In this document: piece after piece, positions 36,014 through 46,707 of the stretch
Numbering within the stretch: the first letter of the stretch is position 1
Layout of the letters: the number at the start of each line of letters is the position of its first letter
Origin: Rhizobium sp. 18055
Lineage (GTDB): Bacteria; Pseudomonadota; Alphaproteobacteria; Rhizobiales; Rhizobiaceae
Length of the DNA: 64,000 nt
Direction of reading: 5' to 3'
NCBI RefSeq assembly: GCF_902706285.1
Contig: NZ_CACSKD010000003.1
Coordinates: 434,001 to 498,000 of the forward strand
The notes under the pieces: model-generated
Seen by the model: the letters and a program-made list of their open reading frames with translations, nothing else
What the model was told of the DNA's origin: nothing
Databases searched by the model: none
Made by a program: the position numbers and the translations under genes

Positions 36014-38272
36014 ATGGGACAAGAGATTTTGCCGCCGTCTGGCGGAGACGATGACAGCATTCTGCCGGTCGACCTCAAGGCCGCGCTCGAAGAGCGCTAC
36101 CTTGCCTATGCGCTGTCGACCATCATGCACCGGGCGCTGCCGGATGTTCGCGACGGCCTGAAGCCGGTCCACCGCCGCATCATTCACGCGATGAGCGAGA
36201 TGGGCATTCGCTCCAACTCCTCGTTCAAGAAATGCGCCCGTATCGTCGGCGACGTCATCGGTAAGTTCCACCCGCACGGCGACCAGTCGGTCTATGATGC
36301 GCTGGTGCGTCTCGCCCAGGATTTCTCGCAGCGCTACCCTATCGTCGATGGCCAGGGCAACTTCGGCAACATCGATGGCGACAGCGCCGCTGCCTATCGT
36401 TATACCGAAGCGCGCATGACCGAGGTGGCCTCGCTGCTGCTCGAAGGCATCGATCAGGACGCCGTCGATTTCCGCGCGACCTATAACGAGGAAGACCAGG
36501 AGCCGGTCGTCCTTCCGGGCGCCTTCCCGAACCTGCTCGCCAACGGCTCCTCCGGCATCGCCGTCGGCATGGCGACCTCCATTCCGTCCCACAATGCCCA
36601 CGAGCTCTGCGATGCGGCCCTGCACCTGATCAAGCATCCGGATGCAACCGTCGAGACGCTGGTGGAATCCTTCATTCCCGGTCCCGACTTCCCGACCGGC
36701 GGCATCATCATCGATGATCGCAAGAGCATCATCGAGGCCTACAAGACCGGCCGCGGCGGCTTCCGCACCCGCGCCAAGTGGCAGATCGAGGATCTCGGCC
36801 GCGGCGGCTATCAGATCATCGTCACCGAAATTCCCTTCCAGGTGCAGAAGTCCAGGCTGATCGAAAAGATCGCCGAACTGCTGATCGCCCGCAAACTGCC
36901 GCTGCTGGAAGATATCCGCGACGAGTCGGCCGAAGATGTCCGCGTCGTGCTGGTGCCGAAGAACCGCACCGTCGATCCGACCATCCTGATGGAATCGATG
37001 TTCAAGCTGACCGAGCTGGAAAGCCGCTTCCCGCTGAACATGAACGTTCTGTCCATGGGCCGCATCCCGCGCGTCATGGCGCTGAACGAAGTGCTCAAGG
37101 AGTGGCTGGACCATCTTCGCGAAGTGCTGCAGCGTCGCTCGCGCTTCCGCCTTGCCGCGATCGACCGTCGCCTCGAAATCCTCGGCGGCCTCTTGGTCGC
37201 CTACCTCAATATCGACGAGGTGATCCGCATCATCCGCGAGGAGGACGAGCCGAAGCCGGTGATGGTCGCCCGCTGGTCGCTGACCGAGCTTCAGGTCGAA
37301 TCCATTCTCAACATGCGCCTGCGCTCCTTGCGCAAGCTCGAAGAGTTCGAGATTCGCACCGAGTTCGACGCCCTGACCAAGGAAAAGGGCGAGATCGAAG
37401 CACTGCTCGCCTCCGACGACAAGCAGTGGCAGACCGTCGCCTGGGAAATCGGCGAGGTGAAGAAGAAATTCGCCAAGGCAACGGAACTCGGACGCCGCCG
37501 CACGCAGTTCGCCGAAGCGCCCGATGCGGACGAAGAAGCGATCCAGCAGGCGATGATCGAGAAGGAGCCGATCACCGTCGTCGTCTCCGAAAAGGGCTGG
37601 ATACGCGCTCTGAAGGGCCACATTTCCGACACCGCGACGCTGACCTTCAAGGAAGGCGACGCGTTGAGGATCGCGTTCCCGGCGCAGACAACAGACAAGA
37701 TCCTGCTGCTGACCACAGGTGGCAAGGCGTTCACGCTCGGCGGCGACAAGCTTCCCGGCGGTCGTGGCCACGGCGAGCCGCTCCGCATCATGGTCGATAT
37801 GGACAATGATCAGGACGTCCTGACCGCCTTCGTCCACGATCCGCAGCGCAAGCAGATGATCGTCTCGACGGCCGGCAATGGTTTCATCGTCAACGAAGCC
37901 GACATGATCGCCAATACCCGCAAGGGCAAGCAGATCATGAACGTCTCGATGCCTGACGAGACCAAGATGCTGGTCCGCGTCACCGGCGATCACGTCGCTG
38001 TCGTTGGCGAAAACCGCAAGCTGCTGGTATTCGCGCTGGACCAGGTGCCTGAAATGTCGCGCGGCAAGGGCGTTCGCCTGCAGCGCTACAAGGATGGCGG
38101 CATCTCGGATGTGCGCTGCTTTGCGATCGCCGATGGCCTTGTATGGGAAGACAGCGCCGGCCGCACCTTCACCAAGAACAAGGACGAGCTTGCCGAATGG
38201 CTGGCCGACCGCGCTTCTGCCGGACGTACCGTTCCCAAGGGCTTCCCGCGCAGCGGCAAGTTCGCCGGCTGA
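36014..38272 (+). CDS. parC: DNA topoisomerase IV subunit A
   Basis: 752 aa. ParC breaks and rejoins the DNA gate during chromosome decatenation. Active-site Tyr130 is in [10 protein letters not shown]. The quinolone region reads [12 protein letters not shown]: the position equal to E. coli ParC Ser80 is Gln91 and Glu84 is Asp95. The C-terminal domain is a degenerate GyrA-like propeller; the GyrA box is only loosely present (GRGHGEPLR), as in ParC. AGGAGG lies 5 nt before the ATG. The GyrA alternative is excluded by the missing GyrA box and the ParC-like N-terminus. Confidence 0.95.
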   Translation: MGQEILPPSGGDDDSILPVDLKAALEERYLAYALSTIMHRALPDVRDGLKPVHRRIIHAMSEMGIRSNSSFKKCARIVGDVIGKFHPHGDQSVYDALVRLAQDFSQRYPIVDGQGNFGNIDGDSAAAYRYTEARMTEVASLLLEGIDQDAVDFRATYNEEDQEPVVLPGAFPNLLANGSSGIAVGMATSIPSHNAHELCDAALHLIKHPDATVETLVESFIPGPDFPTGGIIIDDRKSIIEAYKTGRGGFRTRAKWQIEDLGRGGYQIIVTEIPFQVQKSRLIEKIAELLIARKLPLLEDIRDESAEDVRVVLVPKNRTVDPTILMESMFKLTELESRFPLNMNVLSMGRIPRVMALNEVLKEWLDHLREVLQRRSRFRLAAIDRRLEILGGLLVAYLNIDEVIRIIREEDEPKPVMVARWSLTELQVESILNMRLRSLRKLEEFEIRTEFDALTKEKGEIEALLASDDKQWQTVAWEIGEVKKKFAKATELGRRRTQFAEAPDADEEAIQQAMIEKEPITVVVSEKGWIRALKGHISDTATLTFKEGDALRIAFPAQTTDKILLLTTGGKAFTLGGDKLPGGRGHGEPLRIMVDMDNDQDVLTAFVHDPQRKQMIVSTAGNGFIVNEADMIANTRKGKQIMNVSMPDETKMLVRVTGDHVAVVGENRKLLVFALDQVPEMSRGKGVRLQRYKDGGISDVRCFAIADGLVWEDSAGRTFTKNKDELAEWLADRASAGRTVPKGFPRSGKFAG

Positions 38273-38283
38273 AATATATCAGC

Positions 38284-38306
38284 GTCCCGCTCTTGGCGAG
38301 CGGGAC
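38284..38306 (+). terminator. Hairpin after parC
   Basis: GTCCCGCTC (38284-38292) pairs perfectly with GAGCGGGAC (38298-38306); loop TTGGC. The T-run after it is poor (AATTCCTCT). Confidence 0.6.
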
Positions 38307-38424
38307 AATTCCTCTAATTTGTTCCGTAATCACAACATGGACAAACATCATTCCGCAGGCGGACGGAATGATCGTATATGGCGCCTTCGTGCGAGGCGGC
38401 ATGTCCGATCACGGAGGAATTTTG

Positions 38425-38937
38425 ATGAGTGCCTGCAAGACCATCACCTTGAATGTAGCCCATACCTACCATGCCTCGCCTTGCGAGGTGTATGATGCTT
38501 GGCTCAATCCCGAGATCGCCAGGCGCTTCCTGTTCGCCACAGACGATGGCCGCGTCATTCGCGCCGATATCGAACCGCGTGTGGGCGGCCATTTCCTCGT
38601 CATAGATCGCCGCGCCACCGGCGACGCGGTCCACTACGGCGTCTTTCTCGAAATGCGACGACCGAGGTTGATGGTATTCTCGTTCTCGGTTGCCGAGCAC
38701 GACCACAATGCCGATCGCATCCGCGTCGAGATCGAGCCGCTGGGCGAGGGGACGCGATTGACGCTGTCACACGAAATGTGTGCGGAGTGGTCGGCGTTCG
38801 AGGAGCAGAGCCGTCAGGGCTGGGCCCATGTACTGAATGGCCTCGAACGCGAACTGGAAGCCATGCACACGGTCAGTGTGCCGGAACTTGTTGCAGCGCA
38901 GGCCGCGTCCGAGCCATCCAAAGCGAGTGCGCCATAA
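38425..38937 (+). CDS. SRPBCC (AHSA1-like) family protein
   Basis: 170 aa. Begins TITLNVAHTYHASPCEVYDAWLNPEIARRFLF, the helix-grip START/AHSA1 signature, with later segments RVGGHFLVID, VFSFSVAEH and LTLSHEMCAEW and the C-terminal helix GWAHVLNGLERELE. The fold binds a hydrophobic ligand; function unknown. The in-frame ATG at 38401 is possible, but GGAGGA 7 nt before 38425 favours the latter. Its last 65 nt overlap the 3' end of the convergent DMT transporter gene. Confidence 0.85.
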   Translation: MSACKTITLNVAHTYHASPCEVYDAWLNPEIARRFLFATDDGRVIRADIEPRVGGHFLVIDRRATGDAVHYGVFLEMRRPRLMVFSFSVAEHDHNADRIRVEIEPLGEGTRLTLSHEMCAEWSAFEEQSRQGWAHVLNGLERELEAMHTVSVPELVAAQAASEPSKASAP

Positions 38938-39763
38938 TTGCGCAAACCAGAATAGCACCGCCGGCGAGCGTCATCGCCGTTGGTGCCTCGGAAAAGATCA
39001 GCCAGATGAAGATCGGCGCAAGGATGGTTTCGAGGAGATAGAACATCCCGACCTCAGGTGCGGACAAATAGCGCGGGCCGGTCGCAAGGCACCAGAATGC
39101 GACGGGCATCAGAAATGCGCCATTGAAAATGATCCATGCCGGGTGCTCGATCGACAACCCGGCAGGCATGGCATTGGCTAAGCCGAGCGCGGCGGGAAAC
39201 GCCGCGGCGAGCAATGGCACGAAGCCCATGTCGCGCCGCGACGCCCGACCGATGGTGATGGCGCCCGCAAGCACCAGCGCCGTCAGCAAAGCCATTGCAT
39301 CCCCGAAGGCATGGCCACCCGCCAACCCGTCCTGCACGATCAGCCCGACACCAAGGATCATCACCAGCATCGTCATCAAGGTGGCCGCCGGCGGGCGCTC
39401 CCTGAGAAATATCCATGACAGTAAAGCGCCGAACATCGGATTGAAGGCCACGATGAACACGACGTTCGCCGTCGTCGTGTGAAATACGGCGAGCAGGAAG
39501 GTCAGCGTCGAGACGCCATAGAGAAATCCCGCAGCGAGGCCATGCCGGCCCGGCACCAACGCCGGCCAGTTGCCTCTGACGCAGCGAAGCATGCAAACGA
39601 TGATTAGCGTCACCGCGACGGTCGTGATGCTGCGCACGCCAAGGATCGACCACATGTCGCCATGGGCAAGACGCACCAGCGGAATATCCATGGAGAGAGC
39701 AAGGCCGCCGATCGCCGTCAGCAGCAGGCCCTTCCGATGATCGGAAAGCAAGGGGAGGGGCAT
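38873..39763 (-). CDS. DMT-superfamily (EamA) transporter
   Basis: 296 aa, about ten hydrophobic helices in two EamA repeats (first GLALSMDIPLVRLAHGDMWSILGVRS; FLRERPPA between them; second GPRYLSAPEVGMFYLLETILAPIFIWL). Inner-membrane drug/metabolite exporter with unknown substrate. Its ATG directly abuts the bpt stop, so the two form one unit. The 3' 65 nt run antisense to the SRPBCC gene, so the last 21 residues of both proteins share DNA. Confidence 0.88.
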   Translation of the reverse strand: MPLPLLSDHRKGLLLTAIGGLALSMDIPLVRLAHGDMWSILGVRSITTVAVTLIIVCMLRCVRGNWPALVPGRHGLAAGFLYGVSTLTFLLAVFHTTTANVVFIVAFNPMFGALLSWIFLRERPPAATLMTMLVMILGVGLIVQDGLAGGHAFGDAMALLTALVLAGAITIGRASRRDMGFVPLLAAAFPAALGLANAMPAGLSIEHPAWIIFNGAFLMPVAFWCLATGPRYLSAPEVGMFYLLETILAPIFIWLIFSEAPTAMTLAGGAILVCAIMAHSLWMARTRPALQQVPAH

Positions 39764-40540
39764 TTAGTCGTGGGTACTTTCAGGCAGGGTGGACGTGTCG
39801 AAGCGTTCCCAGCCGCGCGCGGTCAGATGTTCCTGCGGCTGGTACCGCGTCTTGTAGTCCATTTTCCGCGATCCTTGAACCCAGTAGCCGAGATAGACGT
39901 GCGGCAGACCGAGTGCCTTTGTGCGCCTGATATGATCGAGGATCATGAAGGTGCCCAGGGATCGCTTGTCCATGTCGGGATTGAAATAGGAATAGACCAT
40001 CGAGAGACCGTCGCTCATCGTGTCGGTCAGGGCCGCTGCGATCAGTTCGCCACTCGGGCGTGTCTCGAGGCCCGAGCCTTCGACACGGCGGCGGTATTCG
40101 ATGATCTTGGTATTGACGTGGGTATCCTCGACCATGATCGCATAATCGAGCACCGTCATGTCGGACATGCCGCCCTGCTGATGCCGGTAGTCGAGGTAGC
40201 GGCGAAACAGGGAATACTGTTCGCTGGAAGGCTGCGCCGGAAATTCGGTCGAGATGAGATCAGAATTGGCTGCCATCACCCGCTTCATCGACTTCGCCGG
40301 CTCAAATTCGTCGGCGAGGATGCGCACGGAAACGCAGGCCCGGCAGGCCTCGCAGGCCGGACGATAGGCGATGTTCTGGGACCGACGAAACCCACCCTGC
40401 GTCAGGATATCATTCATCTCGGCGGCGCGTGGCCCGACGAGATGGGTGAACACCTTCCGTTCCATCTCATGCGCAAGATAAGGGCAGGCAGCCGGGGCCG
40501 TCAGATAGAACTGCGGAGATGGCGTTGTCTGCGTATTCAT
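39764..40540 (-). CDS. bpt: Aspartate/glutamate leucyltransferase
   Basis: 258 aa. Bpt transfers Leu from Leu-tRNA to N-terminal Asp or Glu of proteins, marking them for the ClpS-ClpAP N-degron pathway. The ATE1-like N-terminal Cys cluster is visible: [18 protein letters not shown] and [14 protein letters not shown]. The C-terminal GNAT-like half contains [13 protein letters not shown] and [19 protein letters not shown]. Length fits the family. An inverted repeat lies 26 nt upstream. Confidence 0.93.
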   Translation of the reverse strand: MNTQTTPSPQFYLTAPAACPYLAHEMERKVFTHLVGPRAAEMNDILTQGGFRRSQNIAYRPACEACRACVSVRILADEFEPAKSMKRVMAANSDLISTEFPAQPSSEQYSLFRRYLDYRHQQGGMSDMTVLDYAIMVEDTHVNTKIIEYRRRVEGSGLETRPSGELIAAALTDTMSDGLSMVYSYFNPDMDKRSLGTFMILDHIRRTKALGLPHVYLGYWVQGSRKMDYKTRYQPQEHLTARGWERFDTSTLPESTHD

Positions 40541-40565
40541 CTGCTGCGGAGATTTCCCTTGGTTG

Positions 40566-40585
40566 CATGCTGAACAGACAGCATG
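40566..40585. promoter_or_regulatory. Inverted repeat before bpt
   Basis: CATGCTG (40566-40572) and CAGCATG (40579-40585) with a 6-nt spacer, 26 nt before the bpt ATG. Candidate operator or leader hairpin. Confidence 0.35.
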
Positions 40586-40606
40586 ACTTAAGAAAAGAAA
40601 ACGTCA

Positions 40607-40631
40607 ACAGCGCGGCAGTCCGCCGCGCTGT
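40607..40631 (-). terminator. Terminator of the hemB-RDD unit
   Basis: ACAGCGCGGC (40607-40616) pairs perfectly with GCCGCGCTGT (40622-40631). On the minus strand it is followed by TGACGTTTTCTTTTC, 86 nt past the RDD gene stop. Confidence 0.7.
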
Positions 40632-40716
40632 GTGACTGGCTATACTTTGGGATATGGGGCCAGGATTCCCCCTGAATAGTCGGGGAAATCAGATTATTTC
40701 AGCGGGTTGCAGGATT

Positions 40717-41175
40717 TCAGACCGTGCGCACCGTGACTGTGCCGACCAGGAAGTCGTGGATGAGGCGGCTGCGCTCGGTGAACAGGCCGACCAGAAGAAT
40801 CAACGGCGTCAGTACCGAGTTCAGTATCCAGAAAAGCGCCAGATGAACGATCGCCGTCAGGAAATCCATCTCCCGGCCATCGACACGCATGATGGCGATA
40901 CCCATCGCACGCATGCCGAGCGACGCCTGGCTGGAGCCTCCGACGGTAAAGCCGAAATACAGGCCCGCAACGATGACGAACAGCGCCGGATAGAGGAGGA
41001 AGCCGAGGCCGAGCGTGACGATCGACAGGAAGAACAGGATCACACCTGCCGGAATGCACAGCAGCAGGACGATCACATAGTCGAGGATGAACGCGAAGAC
41101 GCGACGGCTCAGCGTGCCGCTATAGGCGCGCCAGTCATCGGGTGCGGCATAAAGCGGGTTGGGGTTGAGCGACAT
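40717..41175 (-). CDS. RDD-family membrane protein
   Basis: 152 aa with about three hydrophobic spans. The RDD signature appears as YSGTLSRRVFAFILDYVIVLLL, followed by FGFTVGGSSQASLGMRAMGIAIM and RSRLIHDFLVGTVTV. RDD proteins are small inner-membrane proteins, some with Na+/H+ antiport activity; the role here is unknown. It lies 77 nt downstream of hemB on the same strand, an arrangement common in rhizobia. Confidence 0.9.
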   Translation of the reverse strand: MSLNPNPLYAAPDDWRAYSGTLSRRVFAFILDYVIVLLLCIPAGVILFFLSIVTLGLGFLLYPALFVIVAGLYFGFTVGGSSQASLGMRAMGIAIMRVDGREMDFLTAIVHLALFWILNSVLTPLILLVGLFTERSRLIHDFLVGTVTVRTV

Positions 41176-41252
41176 CGTTGCGGTCTCCTTTCGAGAAGTG
41201 GTGCCGCAAATATGGTGACGCTCGCCCCGAATGCAATATTAGCGCGAAACGA

Positions 41253-42266
41253 TCACCGCTTGGCGAGGATTTTCGCAACCTCGATCGAGAAGTAGGTGAG
41301 GATACCGTCGCATCCGGCCCGCTTGAAGGCCAGCAAGGTCTCGAGCATCGCCTTCTCGCCATCGATCCAGCCATTCATCGCGGCGGCCTTGATCTGCGAA
41401 TATTCACCCGAGACCTGATAGGCGAAGGTCGGAAGCCCGAAGGCCTCCTTCATCCGCCAACAGATGTCGATGTAGGGCAGGCCGGGCTTGACCATCAGCA
41501 TGTCCGCACCTTCCTCGACGTCGAGTGCTGCATCGCGGAGCGCTTCGGTGCCGTTGGCCGGGTCGATATAATAGCTCTTCTTGTCGCCCTTCAGCAGGCC
41601 GCCGGTGGAGATCGCCTCACGGTAGGGGCCATAGAATGCGGACGCGAACTTCGTCGCATAGCTCATGATGCCGATATCCTGGTGCCCTGCGGCATCGAGT
41701 GCCCTGCGGATGGCGCCGATGCGGCCGTCCATCATTTCGGATGGCGATATGATGTCGGAGCCGGCATCTGCCTGCATCACGGCGGCGCGTGCGACCTGCT
41801 CGACCGTCTCGTCGTTGACGATCTCGTTGCCGCGCAGGATGCCGTCATGGCCGTGGCTGGTGAAGGGGTCGAGCGCCACGTCGGTGATCACGCCGATGTT
41901 CGGCACGGCTCTTTTGATGGCCGCCGTCGCCTGGTTGATCAGGTTGTTGGCATCAAGGCTGTTGGAGCCCGTCTCGTCGCGCAGCGACATCTCGATATTG
42001 GGGAAGGTGGCAATCGCCGGAATGCCGAGATCGGCCGCTTCCTTGGTCGCTTCCACCAGTTTGTCGATGCTCATGCGGTTGACGCCGGGCATCGCCGGGA
42101 TCGGCTCGATGATGCCGGAGCCGGGAACAACGAACACCGGCCAGATCAGGTCATCGACCGTCAGCCGGTTTTCCTGCACCATCCGGCGCGTCCAGTCGGC
42201 CTTGCGATTGCGGCGCATCCGGCGGTGGCCGGTAATTTCATCGACGAGGTGTGTCTTGTCCTGCAT
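41253..42266 (-). CDS. hemB: Delta-aminolevulinic acid dehydratase (porphobilinogen synthase)
   Basis: 337 aa. HemB condenses two 5-aminolevulinate molecules for heme. The two Schiff-base Lys are in SYATKFASAFYGPYR and MLMVKPGLPYIDI. The metal site reads VALDPFTSHGHDGIL, lacking the three Cys of Zn-dependent enzymes, so this is the Mg-type found in plants and Bradyrhizobium. N-terminus has RRMRRNRKADWTRRMVQE. The ATG at 42266 is preceded by an AGGA-poor leader, but the start agrees with family length. Confidence 0.96.
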   Translation of the reverse strand: MQDKTHLVDEITGHRRMRRNRKADWTRRMVQENRLTVDDLIWPVFVVPGSGIIEPIPAMPGVNRMSIDKLVEATKEAADLGIPAIATFPNIEMSLRDETGSNSLDANNLINQATAAIKRAVPNIGVITDVALDPFTSHGHDGILRGNEIVNDETVEQVARAAVMQADAGSDIISPSEMMDGRIGAIRRALDAAGHQDIGIMSYATKFASAFYGPYREAISTGGLLKGDKKSYYIDPANGTEALRDAALDVEEGADMLMVKPGLPYIDICWRMKEAFGLPTFAYQVSGEYSQIKAAAMNGWIDGEKAMLETLLAFKRAGCDGILTYFSIEVAKILAKR

Positions 42267-42400
42267 GATCGTTCTAGCTCTCGGCAGTTCCAGTTGTTGT
42301 TGCGCTCATTATCATGCCGTTTCGGAAATCCAAACCTGACGAATGGCCGCAACCGATGAACCGCTGGCGAAGACGCCGCTGCAATCCTATTGTCTGACCT

Positions 42401-42838
42401 ATGAACGCTGATTCTCCGACCATACCCAAAAGCACGCTCACCGGCGTTCTCTTCGTCCTGTTCCTGCGGCTGATCGCAATCTCGTGCTTCTGGTTCGGAT
42501 TGCAGTATTGGGCGATGCTCGTTGGCTACTCGCTGATCGGCGCCGGCCGCTTCGATCTGCTGAGCCTGCCGTGGAAAGTCGCCAGCACCTGCCTGGCCGT
42601 TCTGTTCCCGGTCGCAGCGCTGGGGCTATGGCTGGTGGTCTCGTGGGGGCCGGTAATCTGGGTGCTCGCGGCCGGTGGCCAGATCGTCATGTATGGCGTC
42701 CTTCCCGAGATTTTCGGGGCCAACAAACTGATCATTCTGCTGCATGTGGCGGTGGCCATTCTATACGCCGTTTTCCGCTTTCTGCTCTGGCAGGAGAAGC
42801 GTCGCCGCCGGCAGCAGGTAAGCGTTGATTTACCCTGA
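42401..42838 (+). CDS. Small membrane protein (DUF6163 type)
   Basis: 145 aa, four hydrophobic spans (VLFVLFLRLIAISCFWFGLQYW; STCLAVLFPVAALGLWLVV; VIWVLAAGGQIVMYGVL; LIILLHVAVAILYAVFRFLL) and a basic C-terminal tail WQEKRRRRQQ. It looks like the uncharacterised rhizobial membrane protein that commonly precedes the LdtR-type MarR gene. The family name is from memory, not a search. Function unknown; its place next to ldtR/ldtP suggests an envelope role. Confidence 0.8.
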   Translation: MNADSPTIPKSTLTGVLFVLFLRLIAISCFWFGLQYWAMLVGYSLIGAGRFDLLSLPWKVASTCLAVLFPVAALGLWLVVSWGPVIWVLAAGGQIVMYGVLPEIFGANKLIILLHVAVAILYAVFRFLLWQEKRRRRQQVSVDLP

Positions 42839-42967
42839 TACAACAGCGGCTTTTGGTAAGGCACTGTTAAGCCTGCAGTTTAAGTAGAATTTTATTTGTA
42901 TTCGATAGGGTCTGTCTCAAGGCGGGAAGAAAACACACACCGCCAAACAAACAGTGAGGCAGTCATC

Positions 42968-43483
42968 ATGAATACGAAAATCAAGCCGCAGGCGGTATCG
43001 AACTTCCGTGATCAGCAGGACCTGGGTATCCGTGATCTTTACATGGAATCCCTTCATCTTGTTGAACGTCTTCACCGCCGTCTCCTCGACGTCATCAAGG
43101 ACGAGTTCGACCGTCAGGGTCGCAGCGACGTCAACGCCATCCAGGCGCTTCTTCTCTTCAATATCGGTAACTCGGAACTGACCGCCGGCGAACTTCGCTC
43201 CCGCGGTTACTACCTGGGCTCCAACGTGTCCTACAACGTCAAGAAGCTCGTCGATCTCGGCTTCATCAATCATCAGCGCTCGCGTATCGACCGTCGCTCG
43301 GTCCGCATCAGCCTGACGGAAACCGGCCAGGACATCGCAGAAACCGTCGCCAAGCTCTACGAGCGCCACACTGCTTCGATCGACAAGGTCGGCGGCATCG
43401 GTACCGACGAATTCACGCAGATGAACAAGCTGCTGACCCGTCTCGATCGCTTCTGGAACGACAGCATCATGTACCGTCTCTAA
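42968..43483 (+). CDS. ldtR: MarR/winged-helix regulator LdtR
   Basis: 171 aa. Winged-helix regulator with DNA-contact helix ELTAGELRSRGYYLGSNVSYNVKKLVDLGFINHQRSRIDRRSVR, split here across about residues 75-120. The same protein in Liberibacter (LdtR) controls the L,D-transpeptidase gene next to it and responds to aromatic small molecules. Here the L,D-transpeptidase gene is the next gene, 458 nt on. The ATG at 42968 lies after AGTGAGGCAG. Its own terminator follows directly. Confidence 0.9.
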   Translation: MNTKIKPQAVSNFRDQQDLGIRDLYMESLHLVERLHRRLLDVIKDEFDRQGRSDVNAIQALLLFNIGNSELTAGELRSRGYYLGSNVSYNVKKLVDLGFINHQRSRIDRRSVRISLTETGQDIAETVAKLYERHTASIDKVGGIGTDEFTQMNKLLTRLDRFWNDSIMYRL

Positions 43484-43510
43484 GCGACAAGACCTCCTCC
43501 AAGGTCGAAG

Positions 43511-43544
43511 AAAACCGGATGCGTTTCCCTGCGCGTCCGGTTTT
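43511..43544 (+). terminator. Terminator of ldtR
   Basis: AAAACCGGA (43511-43519) pairs with TCCGGTTTT (43536-43544), extended inward by TGCG and CGCG; TTTT then GCCGTTT follows. Confidence 0.75.
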
Positions 43545-43557
43545 GCCGTTTCCCGGC

Positions 43558-43579
43558 TGCGTTGCATCTTTGCAACGCA
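43558..43579. promoter_or_regulatory. Perfect inverted repeat upstream of ldtP
   Basis: TGCGTTGCA (43558-43566) and TGCAACGCA (43571-43579) with a 4-nt centre TCTT. No U-tract follows. A regulator site for LdtR or another protein, or a second stem, is possible. Confidence 0.45.
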
Positions 43580-43941
43580 TGGCAGGCCAACCGTGATCGA
43601 ATGCGTAATCGCCTGTATTCAAGCCGCTTTTTAGACGCTATTAGCCGCCACAATTCATGCAATGGTTTGGTTCATTTTCTGCGTCGCTCGCCATCGAAGG
43701 TTGAGCTTTGCGCTGGAGACACGAATTGGCCATATTAGCATGTCAGCGAAAATACACGGCAAATGGCGCTTCCCGAATTTGAGGTCCGATAACCTCGCGC
43801 TCCCTGGTCGCAATCATGTGATCGCCAGTGGGACATTTTGTGATGCGTCGTGGCAACGGATGGATAGTGACTGCGTTATAGCAGTGACAAGGGCAAAAGC
43901 CGCCGGTCTCTCAAGCAGCGGCATTTTAGTGGTTGGGACTT

Positions 43942-45246
43942 ATGTCGAAAAAAATTGGAACTGAATCTATCTCGCGCCGGGCGTTTCTCGCCTCTGCGGC
44001 AATGGTCGGTGCAGGCGCCGTAGCAGCACCTGCGCTGGCACAGACGGCGATCGATTCGCTGATCAACGCGCCGGAGCGCGGCGACTGGGACGACCAGTTC
44101 GACGCGAAGGCTGCATCCCGCACGGCAACGGCCATGATCTCCAATACCCCGATCCTTGGGCCGCAATCGGTTTCCAGCATACAGCAGGCCATCGGCCAGT
44201 ATCAGCAGATCGCATCCGCCGGCGGCTGGCCGCAGGTCAATCCGGGCGAACAGCGCCTGCAGATCGGCGTCACCGATCAGTCCGTGCAGGCACTTCGCCA
44301 GCGTCTTGCCGTCACCGGCGACCTGCCGCGTGAAGCCGGCATGTCCTCGTCGTTCGATTCCTACGTCGATGGCGCGGTCAAGCGCTTCCAGGCCCGTCAC
44401 GGCCTGCCATCGGACGGCGTTATCGGCGAATTCACGCTGAAGGCGATGAACATTCCGGCCGACGTGCGTCTGCAGCAGCTCAACACCAACCTGATCCGCC
44501 TGCAGACCTTCCCGCAGGAACTCGGTCGCCGCCACGTGATGGTCAATATTCCGGCTGCCCACGTCGAGGGCGTGGAAGATGGTAGCGTCGTGACGCGCCA
44601 TGCAGCCATCGTCGGCCGCATCAGCCGCCAGACCCATCTGGTGAACTCCAAGATCTACGAGGTCATCCTCAATCCTTACTGGACCGCGCCGCGCTCGATC
44701 GTCGAGAAGGACATCGTGCCTCTGATGCGCAAGGATCCGACCTACCTGACGCGCAGCAACATTCGCCTGATCGATGGCAAGGGCACGGAAGTGGCCCCTG
44801 AGACGATCGACTGGAATGCCGAGAAGGCGCCGAACCTGATGTTCCGTCAGGACCCGGGCAAGATCAACGCCATGGCGTCCACGAAGATTAACTTCTACAA
44901 CAAGAACGGCGAGTACATGCACGACACGCCGCAGCAGGGCTTGTTCAACAAGCTGATGCGCTTCGAGTCGTCCGGCTGCGTTCGCGTCCAGAATGTCCGC
45001 GATCTCACCAACTGGCTGCTGCGTGATACCCCGCCATGGTCGCGCCAGCAGATGGAGCAGGTGATCACCACCCGCGTCAACACGCCGATCAAGCTGTCGG
45101 AAGAAGTGCCCGTGTACTTCGTCTATATCTCCGCCTGGGGCATGCCTGACGGGATCGTGCAGTTCCGCGACGACATCTACCAGATGGACGGCAACGCCGA
45201 ACTGGCGCTCGACACCACTGCCGGCATGGAACAGCCGGTTCAGTAA
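43942..45246 (+). CDS. ldtP: L,D-transpeptidase with Tat signal
   Basis: 434 aa. Twin-Arg signal SRRAFLASAAMVGAGA with a likely cut at ALA. A peptidoglycan-binding helix bundle lies at about 110-165 (FDSYVDGAVKRFQARHGLPSDGVIGEFTLKAM), then the YkuD catalytic domain with His of EYMHDTPQQG and the Ser-Gly-Cys-Val-Arg motif in FESSGCVRVQN. It forms 3-3 cross-links or attaches proteins in the cell wall. In Rhizobiaceae such enzymes are numerous and linked to polar growth. The ATG at 43942 is preferred over an in-frame TTG three codons upstream. LdtR is the likely regulator. Confidence 0.93.
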   Translation: MSKKIGTESISRRAFLASAAMVGAGAVAAPALAQTAIDSLINAPERGDWDDQFDAKAASRTATAMISNTPILGPQSVSSIQQAIGQYQQIASAGGWPQVNPGEQRLQIGVTDQSVQALRQRLAVTGDLPREAGMSSSFDSYVDGAVKRFQARHGLPSDGVIGEFTLKAMNIPADVRLQQLNTNLIRLQTFPQELGRRHVMVNIPAAHVEGVEDGSVVTRHAAIVGRISRQTHLVNSKIYEVILNPYWTAPRSIVEKDIVPLMRKDPTYLTRSNIRLIDGKGTEVAPETIDWNAEKAPNLMFRQDPGKINAMASTKINFYNKNGEYMHDTPQQGLFNKLMRFESSGCVRVQNVRDLTNWLLRDTPPWSRQQMEQVITTRVNTPIKLSEEVPVYFVYISAWGMPDGIVQFRDDIYQMDGNAELALDTTAGMEQPVQ

Positions 45247-45272
45247 GCCTTCGAGGCCAGCGATTTGCTGTC

Positions 45273-45302
45273 AAAACCGCGTCTTTCATGGCGCGGTTTT
45301 TT
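45273..45302 (+). terminator. Terminator of ldtP
   Basis: AAAACCGCG (45273-45281) pairs with CGCGGTTTT (45292-45300), followed by TTGTTG; the T-run is formed by TTTTTT at 45297-45302. Confidence 0.85.
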
Positions 45303-45399
45303 GTTGCGCGTAGATTGCCTAGCAAATGTCGTTCTTCGTATTGCCCTTGGCAGGGCAGGGCGCTAATACCCTTTCGCATTCCAGTTTAGGAGCTCGCCG

Positions 45400-46698
<1,299 letters not shown>

Positions 46699-46707
46699 GG
46701 ATAGCGC

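Larger units (their letters stand above)
43484..43941. other. 458-nt region between ldtR and ldtP
   Basis: Contains the ldtR terminator (43511-43544), a perfect inverted repeat (43558-43579) and then about 360 nt without a convincing gene. The open frame running from 43662 into ldtP lacks a Shine-Dalgarno and has atypical composition. TGTATTCAA at 43612-43620 resembles TGTATTCGA at 42897-42905 before ldtR, a weak shared motif. Confidence 0.5.

Noticed and set aside
36005..37993. 662-codon antisense frame opposite parC
   Set aside because: No recognisable domain or start signal; parC is complete on the plus strand.
43662..43964. 100-codon frame running into ldtP
   Set aside because: Poor codon bias, no Shine-Dalgarno, overlaps the ldtP start; treated as leader DNA.
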